From the NCBI RefSeq assembly GCF_001858045.2, contig NC_031965.2, forward strand, positions 17,597,181 through 17,661,180: a DNA stretch of 64,000 nt, read 5' to 3'. The stretch's first letter is position 1; each line of letters starts with the position of its first letter. A program made the position numbers and the translations under genes. This DNA is from Oreochromis niloticus (lineage: Eukaryota; Chordata; Actinopteri; Cichliformes; Cichlidae). Positions 10,140-22,350 of this stretch are shown one piece after another. The notes beneath the pieces were generated by a model that worked only from the letters and a program-made list of their open reading frames with translations, was not told where the DNA came from and ran no database searches.

Positions 10140-10730
10140 TTGGCGCCTTTTTTTATTTTGTGTTACTTTCTTTCATAATGCACAGGCTGGCTTGCTAATT
10201 GACATGGTGTGACCTCCTCCAGTATACAAGCTGCCCCCCTAGAGTTTGCAGAGACCTTCACAATATTGCTTTTGAACAAGGTCCAATAAACAAACAATTA
10301 CAAGAGAGGAAGATGTATCAGGCTGAATTGCTTCACGATGGCAAGGCGTTTAATTTCTGATTTCACAGTCCTTTGGAAGAGGGGACAGGGGGCCAAGCCA
10401 AACAGCAGTCACTTTCCCAGACAAGCACACACACACTTCTCAGTCCGTTAAGCACACACACACACAGTTATTTTCATGCCCTACTGTTCTTGAACGGCCT
10501 GTAATTACGTCTCATGGCCTAATGTCATGGTTCCCCATTTTCAATTTTATGTATAGATGTAATGCGCCGCGGCCTGAGGAAAACATTCATCTCTATCTGT
10601 TTTTTTTTTTTACATGCTGCTCATAACTGAATCGCATATTGAATAATTCAATTTGCAGCCATATATAATCACTACACATTGTGGAGAGTGACCACAGTTT
10701 CAATATTCACCTAATGGATTGATTCAGTTA
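10140..10730. promoter_or_regulatory. Candidate conserved non-coding stretch
   Basis: The texture differs from the surrounding repeats: unique sequence with blocks of homeodomain-like AT core (attaatt/taattac types) and small GC islands such as gcgccgcggcc (10563-10573). It looks like vertebrate developmental non-coding DNA. This is an impression from sequence texture only; alignment to other fish would decide it. Confidence 0.25.
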
Positions 10731-11247
10731 TAACAGTGGGCTGGAGTAAGTAGTTTTCCTACTGGCTTGTCTGACCGCAGTGTAGCCATAAAGACCAACA
10801 TTAAGCTACACACAGATCAATATGTACCACTGGAAAGGGGGAGATCGTGAGTAAGACCATGATTAAGCCTTTCCTTAGAGAAAGTTTAAATGTTATTCCA
10901 CTATAAGAAATCTTTTAACACATTTGCCTCTTGTGTGAGTTTCGTTAATGTTGTGTAACATTAGCTACACCGTCCCTGAATCTTTGCTACAGCAGTGGTC
11001 AAAACTCCCAAAGAGGTGGTGCAAAAAAAGAAAAGGACAGCTACATTATTTACTTATATTTTCTTTTAGTGAAATGCCAGAATTTTTTATTCCCTGGGTG
11101 TTCCAAAATGACCCTAACCAAACAGTTTGTCAAGAAACTTTTGACTGTGTGCAACTTACACCATCGGTGTAGACTTTAATGGGTTACATGCAAACCACAA
11201 TTCTACAGCAAATTCATAATATATTAGCCATAAATGCTTATCATCTG

Positions 11248-11562
11248 TAAAGTGGTGGGAAAAAAACATTCACATCCCAGGCTACTTAAGAAAAAGTGGG
11301 AGCACCACAACGTACAAACAGTCCATTAAAAACTCTTGCTTTCAAACTTTATTTGAGGAAAATTGAGGAAGCATTAGCTGTAAATTTAACTAATGTATTA
11401 TAATGACTCATGTAAAAGACCAGTTCCTTTCAAGTTGTTAAATATTAATGATTTTGAGTGTAAGCAGCATTGTAATGGTGTATTTCATCCACATGCTGCC
11501 ACATCTAAATAATGCACATCAGCCACTAGTGAGTAGCTGTCATTTTGTATCAAACCACTTTA
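11248..11562. mobile_element. Probable short non-autonomous DNA element
   Basis: The start 'taaagtggtgggaaaaaaac' and the end 'aaaccacttta' share a 9-bp terminal inverted repeat (11248-11256 and 11554-11562). The interior, with 'attcacatccc' and 'ctcttgctttcaaac', resembles a fish repeat I remember as beginning 'gtggtggaaaaagtattcac'. It is decayed and no convincing target duplication was seen. Confidence 0.35.
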
Positions 11563-11605
11563 TAAAGGTAACAACTAAAAAGGAGGCTTTATGCACTCTT
11601 CTATA

Positions 11606-12560
11606 AAGTGCCGTGAAAAAGTCTTGAGTCATGCCTCATTTCTTCACATTTTCCTTCAAAGTAGCCAGATTTTCTTGTAAATTTTTAAGGTGGCCTTGAG
11701 CAATAGTTGGCTGCTTTAACACTCATTTTCAGTTCAGACCATTCAGACCATTTTCAGGGGAACATTTTTTTAATTTGTTTAATTATTAAGCCACTTAACA
11801 ATGGCCTATGAATCATTCAAGCATGGCAAAGGCACCTTAACAAGTGTTGTGTCTACATATGACACAACAGCTGCACACTGTTGTGTTCTTACCTGAGAAA
11901 CAACTTTCAATTGTATATTTCTCCACTTTGTTACTTGAAGCCTGTCCAGAAAAATAATTTATTCCCCCGTTTTTAGTTGAATCTACAAAAAAGCAGCCGA
12001 TGATGCACTTTGATGCGCATTAAGTTGTATTTTTACACCAACAAGGTGATTCTCAAAGAGTTATTAGCCAAAAACTTGGCACATCCCAGCATGGTATGCA
12101 ATGTGTACTTAAAAATTTGAGGAAACTGGAGAACTGGAGGACAAAAGAAGAAGTGTCAGGCCTGAAAACTAATGAAGAGCACCTGAAAGTCATGTCCTTA
12201 AGAAAAAGAAAGAATCCAGCAAAGACCTGACAAAAAACTTGAGAGATGAATCTCGCCCTTCAGTTGATCTATCAGTTCACTGAAATCTCATCTGAAATGG
12301 TCTCAGTGGAAGGGTGGCTGTCAAGAAGCACCGGATTGGCTTCCCTGGAGTCCGGACCTCAACATTATTGAAGCAGTGTGACATCATCTTGACAGAGAAC
12401 AGGACAAAAAGGAAGCCAACATCCAAAGAAGAGCTTTGAATGTCCTTCAAGAACCCTGGAGAACTATTCCTGAAGACTGCTTAAACAAATGATGAGAGAG
12501 TTCAGACTGTGTTGAAGGATAAAGGTACCAAAAAGGTACCATACCAAATATTGACCTTTA
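11606..12560 (+). mobile_element. Decayed Tc1-like transposon
   Basis: It begins near 'gtgccgtgaaaaagtcttga' and ends near 'ccaaatattgaccttt'. A plus-strand frame around 12353-12490 still reads PDLNIIEAV, stop, HHLDREQ, then LNVLQEPWRTIPEDCL. This covers the DLNxIE motif with the third catalytic Glu and the C-terminal end of a Tc1 transposase. Stops and frameshifts are frequent and earlier domains are largely lost, so it is a molecular fossil. Confidence 0.7.
12353..12492 (+). pseudogene. C-terminal end of Tc1-like transposase, broken
   Basis: PDLNIIE contains the catalytic Glu position, and WRTIPEDCLNK is the usual C-terminal helix region. One in-frame TGA falls where relatives have Trp (EAV-W-HHLDRE). 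The preceding two catalytic Asp regions are not readable. Confidence 0.65.
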
Positions 12561-12765
12561 AGCTTGCTAGAACTGGTTCTTGTCTTTTCTGTTCAAACAA
12601 GCCTTTTGTTGATTTTATATTCTTTACATTATTTAACTTACATTTAACCTTTTACATTGTGTATAATGTCTATTGATTGTACTGTTTATTTGAATCTTTG
12701 TGTACAGCACTTTGTGACTGCCTGTCTGTGAAAAGCGCTTAATAAATAAACTTTACTTACTTACA
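12561..12765 (+). repeat. 3' tail of a LINE/SINE-type retroelement
   Basis: The sequence 'gtacagcactttgtgactgc', then 'gcgcttaataaataaacttt' and a CTTA-repeat end (12755-12765), matches the common fish retroelement 3' end in which a 'cactttg…gctatataaataaa' block precedes a short tandem tail. It abuts the end of the Tc1 relic and may have inserted into it. Confidence 0.55.
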
Positions 12766-13089
12766 TTCTGCATTTCCATGTTTGGACATGTTTCAAGAAG
12801 TCGTTGCATTTATTTCAGATTTTCTTAACAAAATGTAAGGAAATTATGGGTGTCACTAATGTAAATTTAAAAACATATGATTTGATTTTAATAGCAGTAT
12901 TCAAACTTTGCTAAATAACAGAATGTGTGTAACTCATAGACTTATGAGTCCCCGGATTTTTGTCTCTTCCTAGACACACACACACACAAGCACACATAGA
13001 CTTGCCTTCCCCTATTATTTCTGCAGTATTGTTCTCAGTGGCTTTGTGCGTATCATTCAACTCCCCCCTCCTCCCCACAATACATCTGC
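12766..13089. other. Intergenic, nothing recognised
   Basis: Contains a short CA run at about 12974-12987. No gene. Confidence 0.5.
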
Positions 13090-13610
13090 CAGTCCTGATC
13101 CATTGTCCAGCAGCGTGCCACACAAACAGGCCTCAATTAAGCAAGCTGTGCCGCCTTTCTGTAGCAACATGATTGTTTTGATCTCATCTCCATTGCAGCA
13201 CCTGTCTCAGACATGTTGGAGTCCTTTGATGGGCCGTAACTTAACCCCTGTTCAAATCAAACGGGGGTTAAAAATAGCACATGCCACGCAGGTCACATTC
13301 AGCTAATGACTTGCACAGCTGATATCTCTTTACTGTACAAATTATTACTGAAATAATACCAGCGCCATTTTTTTTTATTGACATCATCATGCATGTCTGT
13401 TTGCACATATAAATTACTGCTGGTTTCGGGGCGCCTAATGAAAGCTATCATGTTATGATCATACTCGATGTCCACAGCTTTAAAACAGAATCTTTAAGTA
13501 ATCTGACCTCATTCCACTATTATTCATCATCGAATCAATAATTATTGCCATTTTAAACATTTGGCAGACAAGAAATGGAGCGAAAGAGAAATGCGGGGAC
13601 TAGCGAATAG
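13090..13610. promoter_or_regulatory. Candidate conserved non-coding element with internal hairpin
   Basis: This is dense, unique sequence without microsatellites or repeat motifs. It contains several homeodomain-type AT cores, an E-box overlapping a GATA-like site (cagctgatatc, near 13317-13327) and a 12-bp-stem hairpin at 13241-13271. By texture it resembles vertebrate developmental enhancers. Conservation is not tested here. Confidence 0.3.
13241..13271. repeat. Hairpin: 12-bp stem, 7-base loop
   Basis: ttaacccctgtt (13241-13252) pairs with aacgggggttaa (13260-13271) with one G·T pair, around the loop caaatca. The arms are too regular to be typical of the surrounding DNA. Confidence 0.8.
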
Positions 13611-14329
13611 AAGACTGGGAGTAGCTAATTTACCCTAGTTCAGTTCTTTTGTGGTGACTGATAGAGTCTGTGTACTGTTACCATGTGTAATTTCAGCTAC
13701 TAGACAGCAGGGAAGCTGGAATTAATTTCATGATGTCAAATCTGTTTAAATAACATGGTTTAGTGTCATGGCTTTTTAAGGATGTGTGGCTGACCTGTAG
13801 TAATGTTCTCTTTTATCAGTACTTTAGGGACACTTTATGTCTTTATTAGAGACCCTCCAGTAGACACATGACAGGAAAGGATGGGGGGGGTAAAAGGATT
13901 CAAACCAGAAGAAAATTACAATTCATGATCATGGCTTTACACCTCAGAGGAACCGGTTTCTCTGTAGATCTTAACAGAGGTAGATTTACTCTTTACTTGT
14001 GTTCATTAAATTGGCCTGTAAAAGTGTCAAGTCCCAGAAAAGTACATCTACTTCAGGCGCCTATTGTATGACCTGTGTCTAACAACAGTGTTATAATGAA
14101 ATTCAGCGGAGAAGTTTTATCTCCGCTCAAAGATGTGTCCGGAGTTTCTACCCTGCAAAGATTGCTGACAACTGATATCATGTTTTGTTTTTTGCTGACA
14201 AAGCAAAAGATAATTTTAAATATCAGCAATATTTAAATCACAATATACCAAAACACAATTAATTCAAGAAACTTATACCACTACAGTTAAACAACCTTCT
14301 CTCTTCTTTATGCCATGTAAACATCTATA

Positions 14330-14720
14330 AGTTTTATTTATGTAACAACTTTTCTAGGCACCTTTCAGACAGACGGGATGAAACAGACTGTAATAAAAGT
14401 TTCAAAGTTATACATCATAGGGAGGAGAAAACTAGTAGCACAAGCAATAAATAGACACATTTAAAATTAAAAACAAATAAATAAAGCAACATAAAATAAT
14501 TCAAAATAATCAGTAAGAAGAGATGATGAAACACAACAGGAGACAACATAAAAGTAGCTTAAACTGGAAGCACCGAGAAAACCGACTTTTAAAAATACGT
14601 CTTAAGGAGAGATATAAAAGATCACGGGGAACTTGTCGATCTGATCTCCCCGGGGAGATCGTTTCAGAGAGTGGGTGCCCTAACAGAGAAGGTCGCTCAC
14701 GCTTGATCCTAAGTAAAGAT
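14330..14720 (+). repeat. Dispersed teleost repeat with 'upstream-of-LINE-tail' texture
   Basis: The block with 'tttatgtaacaacttttcta', a run of 'aaataaataaagcaaca' type sequence, 'tacgtcttaaggagagat' and 'gatctccccggggagatcgt' is similar to a fish repeat I remember, in which a tttatttat…cagacagacagg block is followed by 'ttccagag…cagaaggct'. No ends or target duplication were defined. The palindrome gatctccccggggagatc is at 14642-14659. Confidence 0.35.
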
Positions 14721-15412
14721 TCTGATGTTGATATTAACTGTCACCTGAATTATTTACCCGGCCTAAACAGGACCATGGTGTGTTATTTCGTGTTACATTT
14801 TCATTTTTTCTAAATGAATATTTGCACGTTTCCAACTCAGAAGGAAGAAAGTGGATGGACGTGATTATATAGACTGTAATAAAATACTGTCCTGAAAGCC
14901 AGGACAGTGTGCTGCAACTCAAGGTTAAACTTTCACAAACACATGAAGCAATAAGAACTGCACTTCAGGTATTTCATGCTAGTATGTACGCCAGTCTCTA
15001 ACCTGCACTTTGTTTTATTAATATGTATGTGTCCAACACTCAAAGGTCTGTACCTGAATGATCAAAATAGTCTTTTTAAGCTGTAAAATGTCCACATTTT
15101 GATTTTGTTTGTAAACTCATTCGGGTAATTAAACCATACCTGAGTCTAGTTATTGCAAACCAGCATTTTAATACAAAAACATATGGAAATAAAAGCAAGA
15201 GAAAGAACAGACGGTAAACTAACTGAAACTGCTGTTTAAGTACAGTGGATCAAATGGCAGCTTGTGAGCATTTAATGCAAATTTCATGCAAAGCCACCCT
15301 GAAATACAGAAACACACAAATATAGAAATTATAGCAGCATCTTGGTGAAACAGAAGCCACTGCGTATTTCTCTTATGATTACATGAAAGAAGCTCGAACA
15401 CAAAATCAAATC

Positions 15413-15435
15413 TGTGTGTGTGTGTGTGTGTGTGT
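15413..15435. repeat. (TG)n microsatellite
   Basis: About 23 bp of TG dinucleotide. Confidence 0.9.
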
Positions 15436-15650
15436 TTGTTTTTTATGTGTCAACATCTTCTGATGTGCATTTCATATATGCCTGCATAGATGGAGCACAA
15501 GTAAATATTATCTTGTGTACAAAAAGATACTGTTAATCTGTTCTCAAACTTCATGGTTTAAAAGACCGCAGCTAATTAACCGCACACCAGAACAGGAATA
15601 CATTTTAATATTGATCCCCTTATGTCCCTGGTGCTTTGTCTGTGTGCATA

Positions 15651-15698
15651 CGTGTGTGTGTGTGTGTGCGTGCGTGTATGCGTGTGTGTGTGTGTGTC
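15651..15698. repeat. Imperfect (TG)n/(CGTG)n microsatellite
   Basis: TG units interspersed with CG steps (gtgcgtgcgtgtatgcgtgt), an alternating purine-pyrimidine tract. Confidence 0.9.
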
Positions 15699-18600
15699 TA
15701 TGTGAGTGCAGGCAAGAGTATGATTATGAATATTTTAAGAGCACATTTAACATGGCGAAGCCGGAGCAGGCTCGGTGAGGGATTTGCGCCTACTCTTCAG
15801 CTAATGACCCCAGGCGCTTCCAGCAAAGCTTCTTCATATTTTAAAGAAAGTCGATAGAGCTGCAGCCCAGTCAGCAGCATTAAGATTCATACAGACGCCA
15901 CAGGGACCCTGAAAAAATTAATAACACGCGTGTCTAACAATCCTTCCTGCGATTTAGTGGAGCACCCAAGCTCTCTGCCTGAAATGCAAAGTAGTAATGA
16001 ACACACAGATAAGATAAATTCTCAACACACGTCCCCTACCCCTCAAGTCATTGCACAAACGCACTCTTACACCCACTCTTTCCTTCATCCCCTTTCAACA
16101 AACACACCCACCGCCACTTCTGACCAAAGGTATCCAAACACTCTTTCCACCGCGCTGCACTCTGTGATTTTACCGTCTGTATTTCATCTGTCTCACCTTC
16201 ACTCAGAAAGAGGAGAAAGCACAAATCCATTGGTTTTAAGAGACCCCGTGTGTCACAACTGAACAAAAGCGCTTTTTTTTTTTTGACTCTCTCAAGCTAT
16301 AATGAATTTTCAAGACTTCTCATCTGCAGATGTGCAGAGGCATTGACAGGTGCTCTCACTTCAAGGTTAGTCATTGTCTAGACTCCATCTCAGCAGCTCT
16401 TTACCCCTAGAAGTGTTCAGACTGTGCTGCTGGTAGCCCTTTTTATCATCCAGCAAGACAGAGACACACACATGTAGTGTGTTTCTACAGTATCTACTCC
16501 TTTTTTATTGTAAAATTGTAAAAATTGTACAAATAAAAATTCTGGTTGACATTAGACTTTTGGTGGGCTTTAAACTTGGCACTTTAGTAAAAGTACATAG
16601 GCTCACCATATAGTTTTCTTAATTTTTACCCTGCTTTGTTTTGTTTTTGTAAGTGTAAAAAAAGTAAAGGCAAGTATATAAAGCAAGTAACTAAAATAAA
16701 AGAAATCTGAAGGCGTTGATTATTTCCACAAGTATCAGAAATAGACTTCAACAAAAGCTAATGAGGCTGCCCTGCATGGATCTCTTTCTTCTGTATGTAT
16801 CGTGTGAGTTATTTCTTTTCTCTCTCATAAAGATTATAACAAAAACAAGTAGAATTTTCACAGACAAACAGTTACAGAGCACTGAACACAAAAAGAGTAA
16901 AATAAATAACATTAAGTGCTATAACAGCTAATAAAAGGATACAATAAGACACAATGAAATAAATAAAAGGAACATTATACTTTGTAAAAGAGTGCATTTG
17001 TTTTTTTAAATAATCTTTCCCTCAGCAAACTCCATAAAATTAACAACAAAATAAAAATCTTCACATTTATTTTGGTTAAAAGAAAGAAAACAAGTTTAGT
17101 TATCAAGATAAAATCTGACCCAATATCTCACATTTGCAGTCTCTGTGTAGACTTTAAATTGAAAAATCTATTGAATGCACATAAATGGGCTGAGTTTCAG
17201 GACTACCAGTAGGTGAGGTGTTGCACTGCAGTGGGTTTCCCTTAGAGTCAGGACACACAGTACAGCGGCAGGCTCTGCCCTCCCTGGGAGGCTAGACAGC
17301 ATATGGCACTGTCTCCCAGAGAACAACACACCACCCAAGCATCCTGGCAGCCTCCGTGTGTGCGTTTCTCCCTGTGTCTATGTTATGTGTGTAGGGCAAG
17401 TGAGGGTGTGTGTAGCTGCTTTTGCTGTGCTATGGGCATGTTTGTAGGAGATGGAGCAAGACAGATGGCTGCCAAGTAGAAAAATAAATTGAAGGGAAAC
17501 TCGATTGGAAAGCGTGTATTGGAAATCTTTCTCTTGCGCAGTCACTTAAGCCACACAGACATCAACATGGCAAACATTTGCCAGACTTTGCGGACAGCCA
17601 CCTCCTGGTGTGAACTCTAATTTTATCCAAGTTTCCTTATCAGCATGTTTCTAAACAAAAAGGTGACTGAAGAGTAAATGATTTCAGTTTACATCTGGTT
17701 GTAATACAGCGCAACAGTATGCTACGCTTGTTTGAATGAGACGATTTAACACTTTGAATGTTCACAGGAATGTTGACGATGCAGGACAGAGGCAGTGAGG
17801 TGAATGAGAAAGCCGGGCCGAGGCCCTGATTGTCTGTCTAGCAGAATAGTTTCCATTTCCATATGAGGGAGTTAAAAGGGAAAGAAGAGAATCAATAAGG
17901 CATTAGTGGAAAGCTATCAAAAAATTCTGGAGCAGTCTAAAGCCTATTACAGCCAGTAGGTCAGGAAGTTAGATAGAATTTATTTAGAGGGTGAGTAAGC
18001 TTAAGACTACAGTTAAATCAACTTTATTCTGTCCATTTGACCGCACCGTCTCCCTCGGTTATTCGGAGAACGTGTAAATTCCAGTTTCAGGCATTTTTAT
18101 GTTCCCTTTTCTGTTCTACAGCGTTTGCCCCCTGATGGAGCTCGTTATTTTGAGCAAGAACATCTATGCAGACAAACATATCTGCTCTCTATGAGGCATG
18201 AATCCAAGTCGTGGTGCCAAACCAGACAATGCACATCCACCGCACACAGCCACTTTAAATCCTCTGGTGGAGATATCACTCTCTAAGGCCATGATGAGAG
18301 GCTCATATAAGCAGCTCATCAGCAGCCTGTTTGCCCATATGTGCCTCACACCCCTTAGTCCCCAGTGAGTCCTGGCTCTGTGCAATGAAACCATCTCATC
18401 TGCCAACATGGACAACTTGAAGGAAAAAAACAATCCCTCTTCTACTTGGGCAATTTTGCCCTTAAATGGCTAGTGTTATAATCTGCATAGATAATGAAGT
18501 CAGTCCACCAAGTCAAGGGCCCACTCCAGAGCTGGCCAGCAGAAACAGAAGAAATATAAAAGGTGTACATTCAATAAAAATGAGTTAATGAGACAGATGC

Positions 18601-20089
18601 GGACTCAGGATGACAAACTGAGGCCAGTATAGAAAAAAAAAAAGCATGCACAAATTAATTTCACGTCATCAGATAATCAAATCTGATGAAACACGTCTGA
18701 CTCAGAGGAGGAAAAGAAGCAGAAGAAGCCGTGATGACATATGCTATGGGAAGCAGACAGACAGGAGAGCAGGGTCCAGTGTCATATCTGCAGAGTGTGT
18801 CTGCAGGTCCCGCGCGGCGATGGTTCGCTTATCCCCCTGCCACCACACATATGTTTGGGACATGGAACAGTTGGATGTGGCCGAGGGCAAAAATGGGTCA
18901 GACTGACACAGATGGAGAAAAAAACTCCCACTGGGTCACTGTCAGATGACTAACACCCACAGAAAAAAAAGTGAGAATGTGTGTGTGTGTGTTTATATGT
19001 GTTCAAGTGAGTGATTTATTCAACTTTTGACAGATTTTAACAGCTTGCCAACAACGTTGCTCTCGAAACAAGGATGAAAAAATACTAACACAACAAGTTT
19101 CGAATTCAAATTGGGTCAGGCAGTTCTCGAGTAGCTGAGAGGAGAGCATGAACTCTGCAGAAAGCGAGGGGATAGCAAGAATTCCTCGTGTTTCATTTGG
19201 CCCTTTGCCGTCTTAATGTCTCTTCCCTTCTCTGCCTGCCTTGACTTTACCTAATGTATAAACATAAACAAAAAATATGTGATCGATAACTTGACTGGGT
19301 GCCCATAATGTCATTAAAACTCAACAAGGCTCGTTGTAAACACACTGTAATTTTTTTTTCTTCTTCTTCTTTTTTTTTGGATCACTACTAACAGCCTTGG
19401 ATGGAAGAAGAGCTGACATTTGGGATAAACTGAAACATTTGGGTTTTTGCCACGAGGTGTTCAGCGCTAGAAAAATCAATTGAGAGTTCAGGAAATCCCC
19501 CAAACATTTCTGGAATGATGGAGAAGAGCTGGCATTAAATGCAGCTCAGCTATGAAACAGCAGACGATATGATTTGTGACAAGAGTTTAAAAAAAACTAC
19601 AGAGCTTTAAACAAATTAACATCAGGGAATACTGTCTATCGGCTTTTTGATCACATCTCCCAAAGATTTTATTGAAAATTCTTCTTCCATTTGGAGGTAA
19701 TCTTCCTAACCTTTGCCATCAATCCATGATGTCACAGCTGAAATGAATTCAAAAAACCTCAGATAAATGCCCTCAGTTGTCAAAACCTCCATTAGAACTG
19801 GAATGTAAGGCGGTAATTGTAGAGTTGAAAGGTCCATTTGTTCATTATCAAAATGGTAGTGAGATTCCTTTCAGAGTAATCCTTGGCTTTTCGATTTGCC
19901 TATTCAACGCTATTTCCCAACACAATAAGGCATGCTGACGCCGCTGTATGAAGATCACTAAGCTCAAATTCCTATGTCCTTCAGAAAGCTGTGTCGCTGC
20001 CTCTTAAATGTGTCTATTTCTCAATTTGCTTTTTGTTATTTTGAAGCTTTCAAATCTGTTTTTGTCAAGCAAAAGCTTCCAGTTGCATC

Positions 20090-21540
20090 TGCTTCTATCA
20101 CAAGCCTTTAACTTTCCCTTAAAGTGAACCGCACCATCACGCAAGGACACCCAAGTCCCTTTGCGCAGGACACATGCAACGTCGTCAACCGTGCATTAGT
20201 ATGTGGGTGGCATGTGCTCCGTGAGGCAGTCATATGTTTACATCCAGTCTCTTGGATGAAAGTCAAGTTTGCAGCTGCAGCCTCGGAATAATTCATCGCT
20301 CGCCTTTTTTACCCAGGAGGAGCCACAGGTAGTTGATGAAGTGGCAGTGCCAAGACTCCCAACTGGCGAAGACGAAGCGCAGCTGCCAGGAGTCAGCGTG
20401 GCCAGATGCCGCTGCTGATGTACCATGTGTTCCAAGCAGGGCAACAGTGTGTTTGTGTGTGAGCTGGGGTGGGAGGGGAGAGAACGGCACGCTTGCCAAG
20501 ACATTCTCACATTGATGCCAACCTGACACATGCTTGGGTACTCCCCACGGTTTGTGTTACCATCTCAGCCACTCTCACAGATCTGTGGGGGGTCCCCTCT
20601 TTTCTCTTTTCCTCTGATGCCGTCCCTTGCCAAGATGAGAGTTGGCGCCTGCTTGCGGCCATCCTGCCCATCAGTGGCGAGATCCTTTCAGGTGGTCTTT
20701 TCTGAATGGCGCGCTGGCAGGAGGCCACCGCAGCAGAATGCCAGCCTCTGCTTACTATATACTGCATCTAACCCTCATTTTTCGCAATATAGCCAAAACC
20801 GTAACTCCTTGCGATAGCCGTGTCTCGTCGTTACATGACAAGCGTGCCTTTATTATCCTCCCCTGTTCATCCATCCCTGCATGTCACAAGTAGCTGTAAA
20901 TAAATCTCTGGCTCAGATTCCCGTCCCCACATAACGCACGTCGAAGACATGGCCAACTTCCAGGAAACAAATCCAAAAACAGGGGTCTTCTGCGCCTTAT
21001 TTCGTTACATCAGAGACGACATTCGGTCATTTTTGAGTTGAATCCTTCGAAAATCTGGCAGCGCCATCTGCGTCAGAAAAACACTGAAGACTCCAAATTC
21101 CCTACAAATAAAGGATTCTCTGGAAATTAAATAGTTGCTGGGGTAGCATAGCATTCCCTTCAATAGCGTTTTCCCCGCGAATGGGAACGAGTGGTCTTTG
21201 CCACTATTCCTGAGAGTGGAGGGGAGCGCTGAGAAACAAAGGCTCCAGTTTTTAGGAACATGCCATCCTCGTTTGCAGTGTAGGGGGTTTGGGGAGGGAA
21301 GTGAAAACTTTTTGAACGTGTGCCATGTCTGTACCATTCTCTTATCTGAGGCCCGCGACTGCCAGCTGGCGGCTGAATGTGCCCACTTGCACTGTGATGA
21401 TGAAGCCAGCCAAGCTAGTTGGCACACTGCGTGGTGGGACTGGCATGTGATCTAAAACACACACTGTGTGGAGCGGCTGCGTATACGTCCTGCTCTCCCC
21501 TCCCGTGTCCTCCTCTCTGGTGAGCAGCTTCTCCACTGGA
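20090..21540. promoter_or_regulatory. GC- and CpG-enriched block of unknown role
   Basis: Compared with the AT-rich flanks, this block has many CpG dinucleotides and few stop codons, so overlapping open frames appear on both strands. The longest is 140 codons on minus, 21005-21427. None reads like a known domain. The block could be a CpG-type promoter, an exon-containing non-coding RNA or an enhancer. Its position upstream of acsf3, on the side where cbfa2t3 lies head to head in mammals, makes a promoter possible but unproven. Confidence 0.3.
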
Positions 21541-21954
21541 TCTGCAGGTCCTCAGTAAAGTGGGTGGAGGTTATGCCAACAACTGCCAAGCTGAGTTAAT
21601 AACCACAGGATGACAGAAAAACACAGCTCATGCTAGTTTGTTTATAATTAAGGATTTAGTTATCTGAAACTAGCTGTTTGTTGGCCCGATATTTAACTCA
21701 TTTCTTATTATTGTTTTGCCCATTTAATCATCAAAATGGGAAAATTAATTGAGTTTTAAAGCAGCAGTACAGTTATAGGCAGAGACAAGATCATAGGTTT
21801 TGTGTTGCTATATCCAGCCATGCTTTGAATGTGTGATTATCATTTTATTCTATGTAAGTTTTTATTTGGTAGACTAATAAAGTAAGATCATTAAAATCAT
21901 TTAAAACATTGTTCAAAGGTTATTAAAGCTGCATATTTAAAGTGTCAACCACCC

Positions 21955-22350
21955 TGCCGAAACTGGCTTTGTGCTGTATACTTACGAGACGGGAACTGTT
22001 TAAACCACTATTGTTTCAAACCGGACGCTTAATGCCGTGGCACTGTCCTTCACTGCAAGAAATGCCGACTGTTATTGTAGGTAAGGTGAAAGTGAAATAG
22101 TTAATAGAGAAAGGTGTAGACAGTGAAACTGGGTGTTATTTTAGGAGATATCGTTGTGTTTGTAGCCGTCAAACGCGGAGGTGTACCGTTCATGTCATGG
22201 CTGATGTCCGGTCACCTGTCCTCGCTGAATAAAGTGAAAGACAGAGACGGTCAGAGTCACCTGGACTGAACACCGTGGCGTTAAGATGAAGAGGTTATTT
22301 CTGTCAGCCTCATCATCGTCAGTCCTCCTGTAACTTCACGGTGTTGCTGA
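21955..22350 (+). promoter_or_regulatory. acsf3: Candidate acsf3 promoter and non-coding first exon
   Basis: About twenty CpG steps occur in roughly 400 bp, against very few in the flanks. A strong plus-strand donor (attgtag|gtaaggtg) lies at 22080/22081. A first exon ending at 22080 could splice to the acceptor at 24587-24588 just before the acsf3 start codon, giving an intron of about 2.5 kb. Mammalian ACSF3 also has non-coding 5' exons. There is no TATA box that I trust. The CpG enrichment and donor are seen; the link to acsf3 is inference. Confidence 0.35.

Larger units (their letters stand above)
14721..20080. other. Long intergenic stretch, no gene recognised
   Basis: It holds TG microsatellites at 15413-15435 and 15651-15698. 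An 89-codon minus-strand open frame at 18164-18433 resembles nothing I know. Parts such as 17990-18470 and 19640-20080 are unique and could be regulatory DNA. Nothing can be assigned. Confidence 0.45.

Noticed and set aside
13246..13262. tRNA B-box-like 'tgttcaaatca'
   Set aside because: It lies in the hairpin and no A-box, cloverleaf or SINE structure surrounds it.
18164..18433. 89-codon minus-strand open frame
   Set aside because: No recognisable domain, no splice context and no neighbouring coding evidence. Kept only as intergenic.
20238..20817. Several overlapping open frames of 78-97 codons on both strands
   Set aside because: Overlap on both strands and CpG-rich composition explain them. 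None has a known motif.
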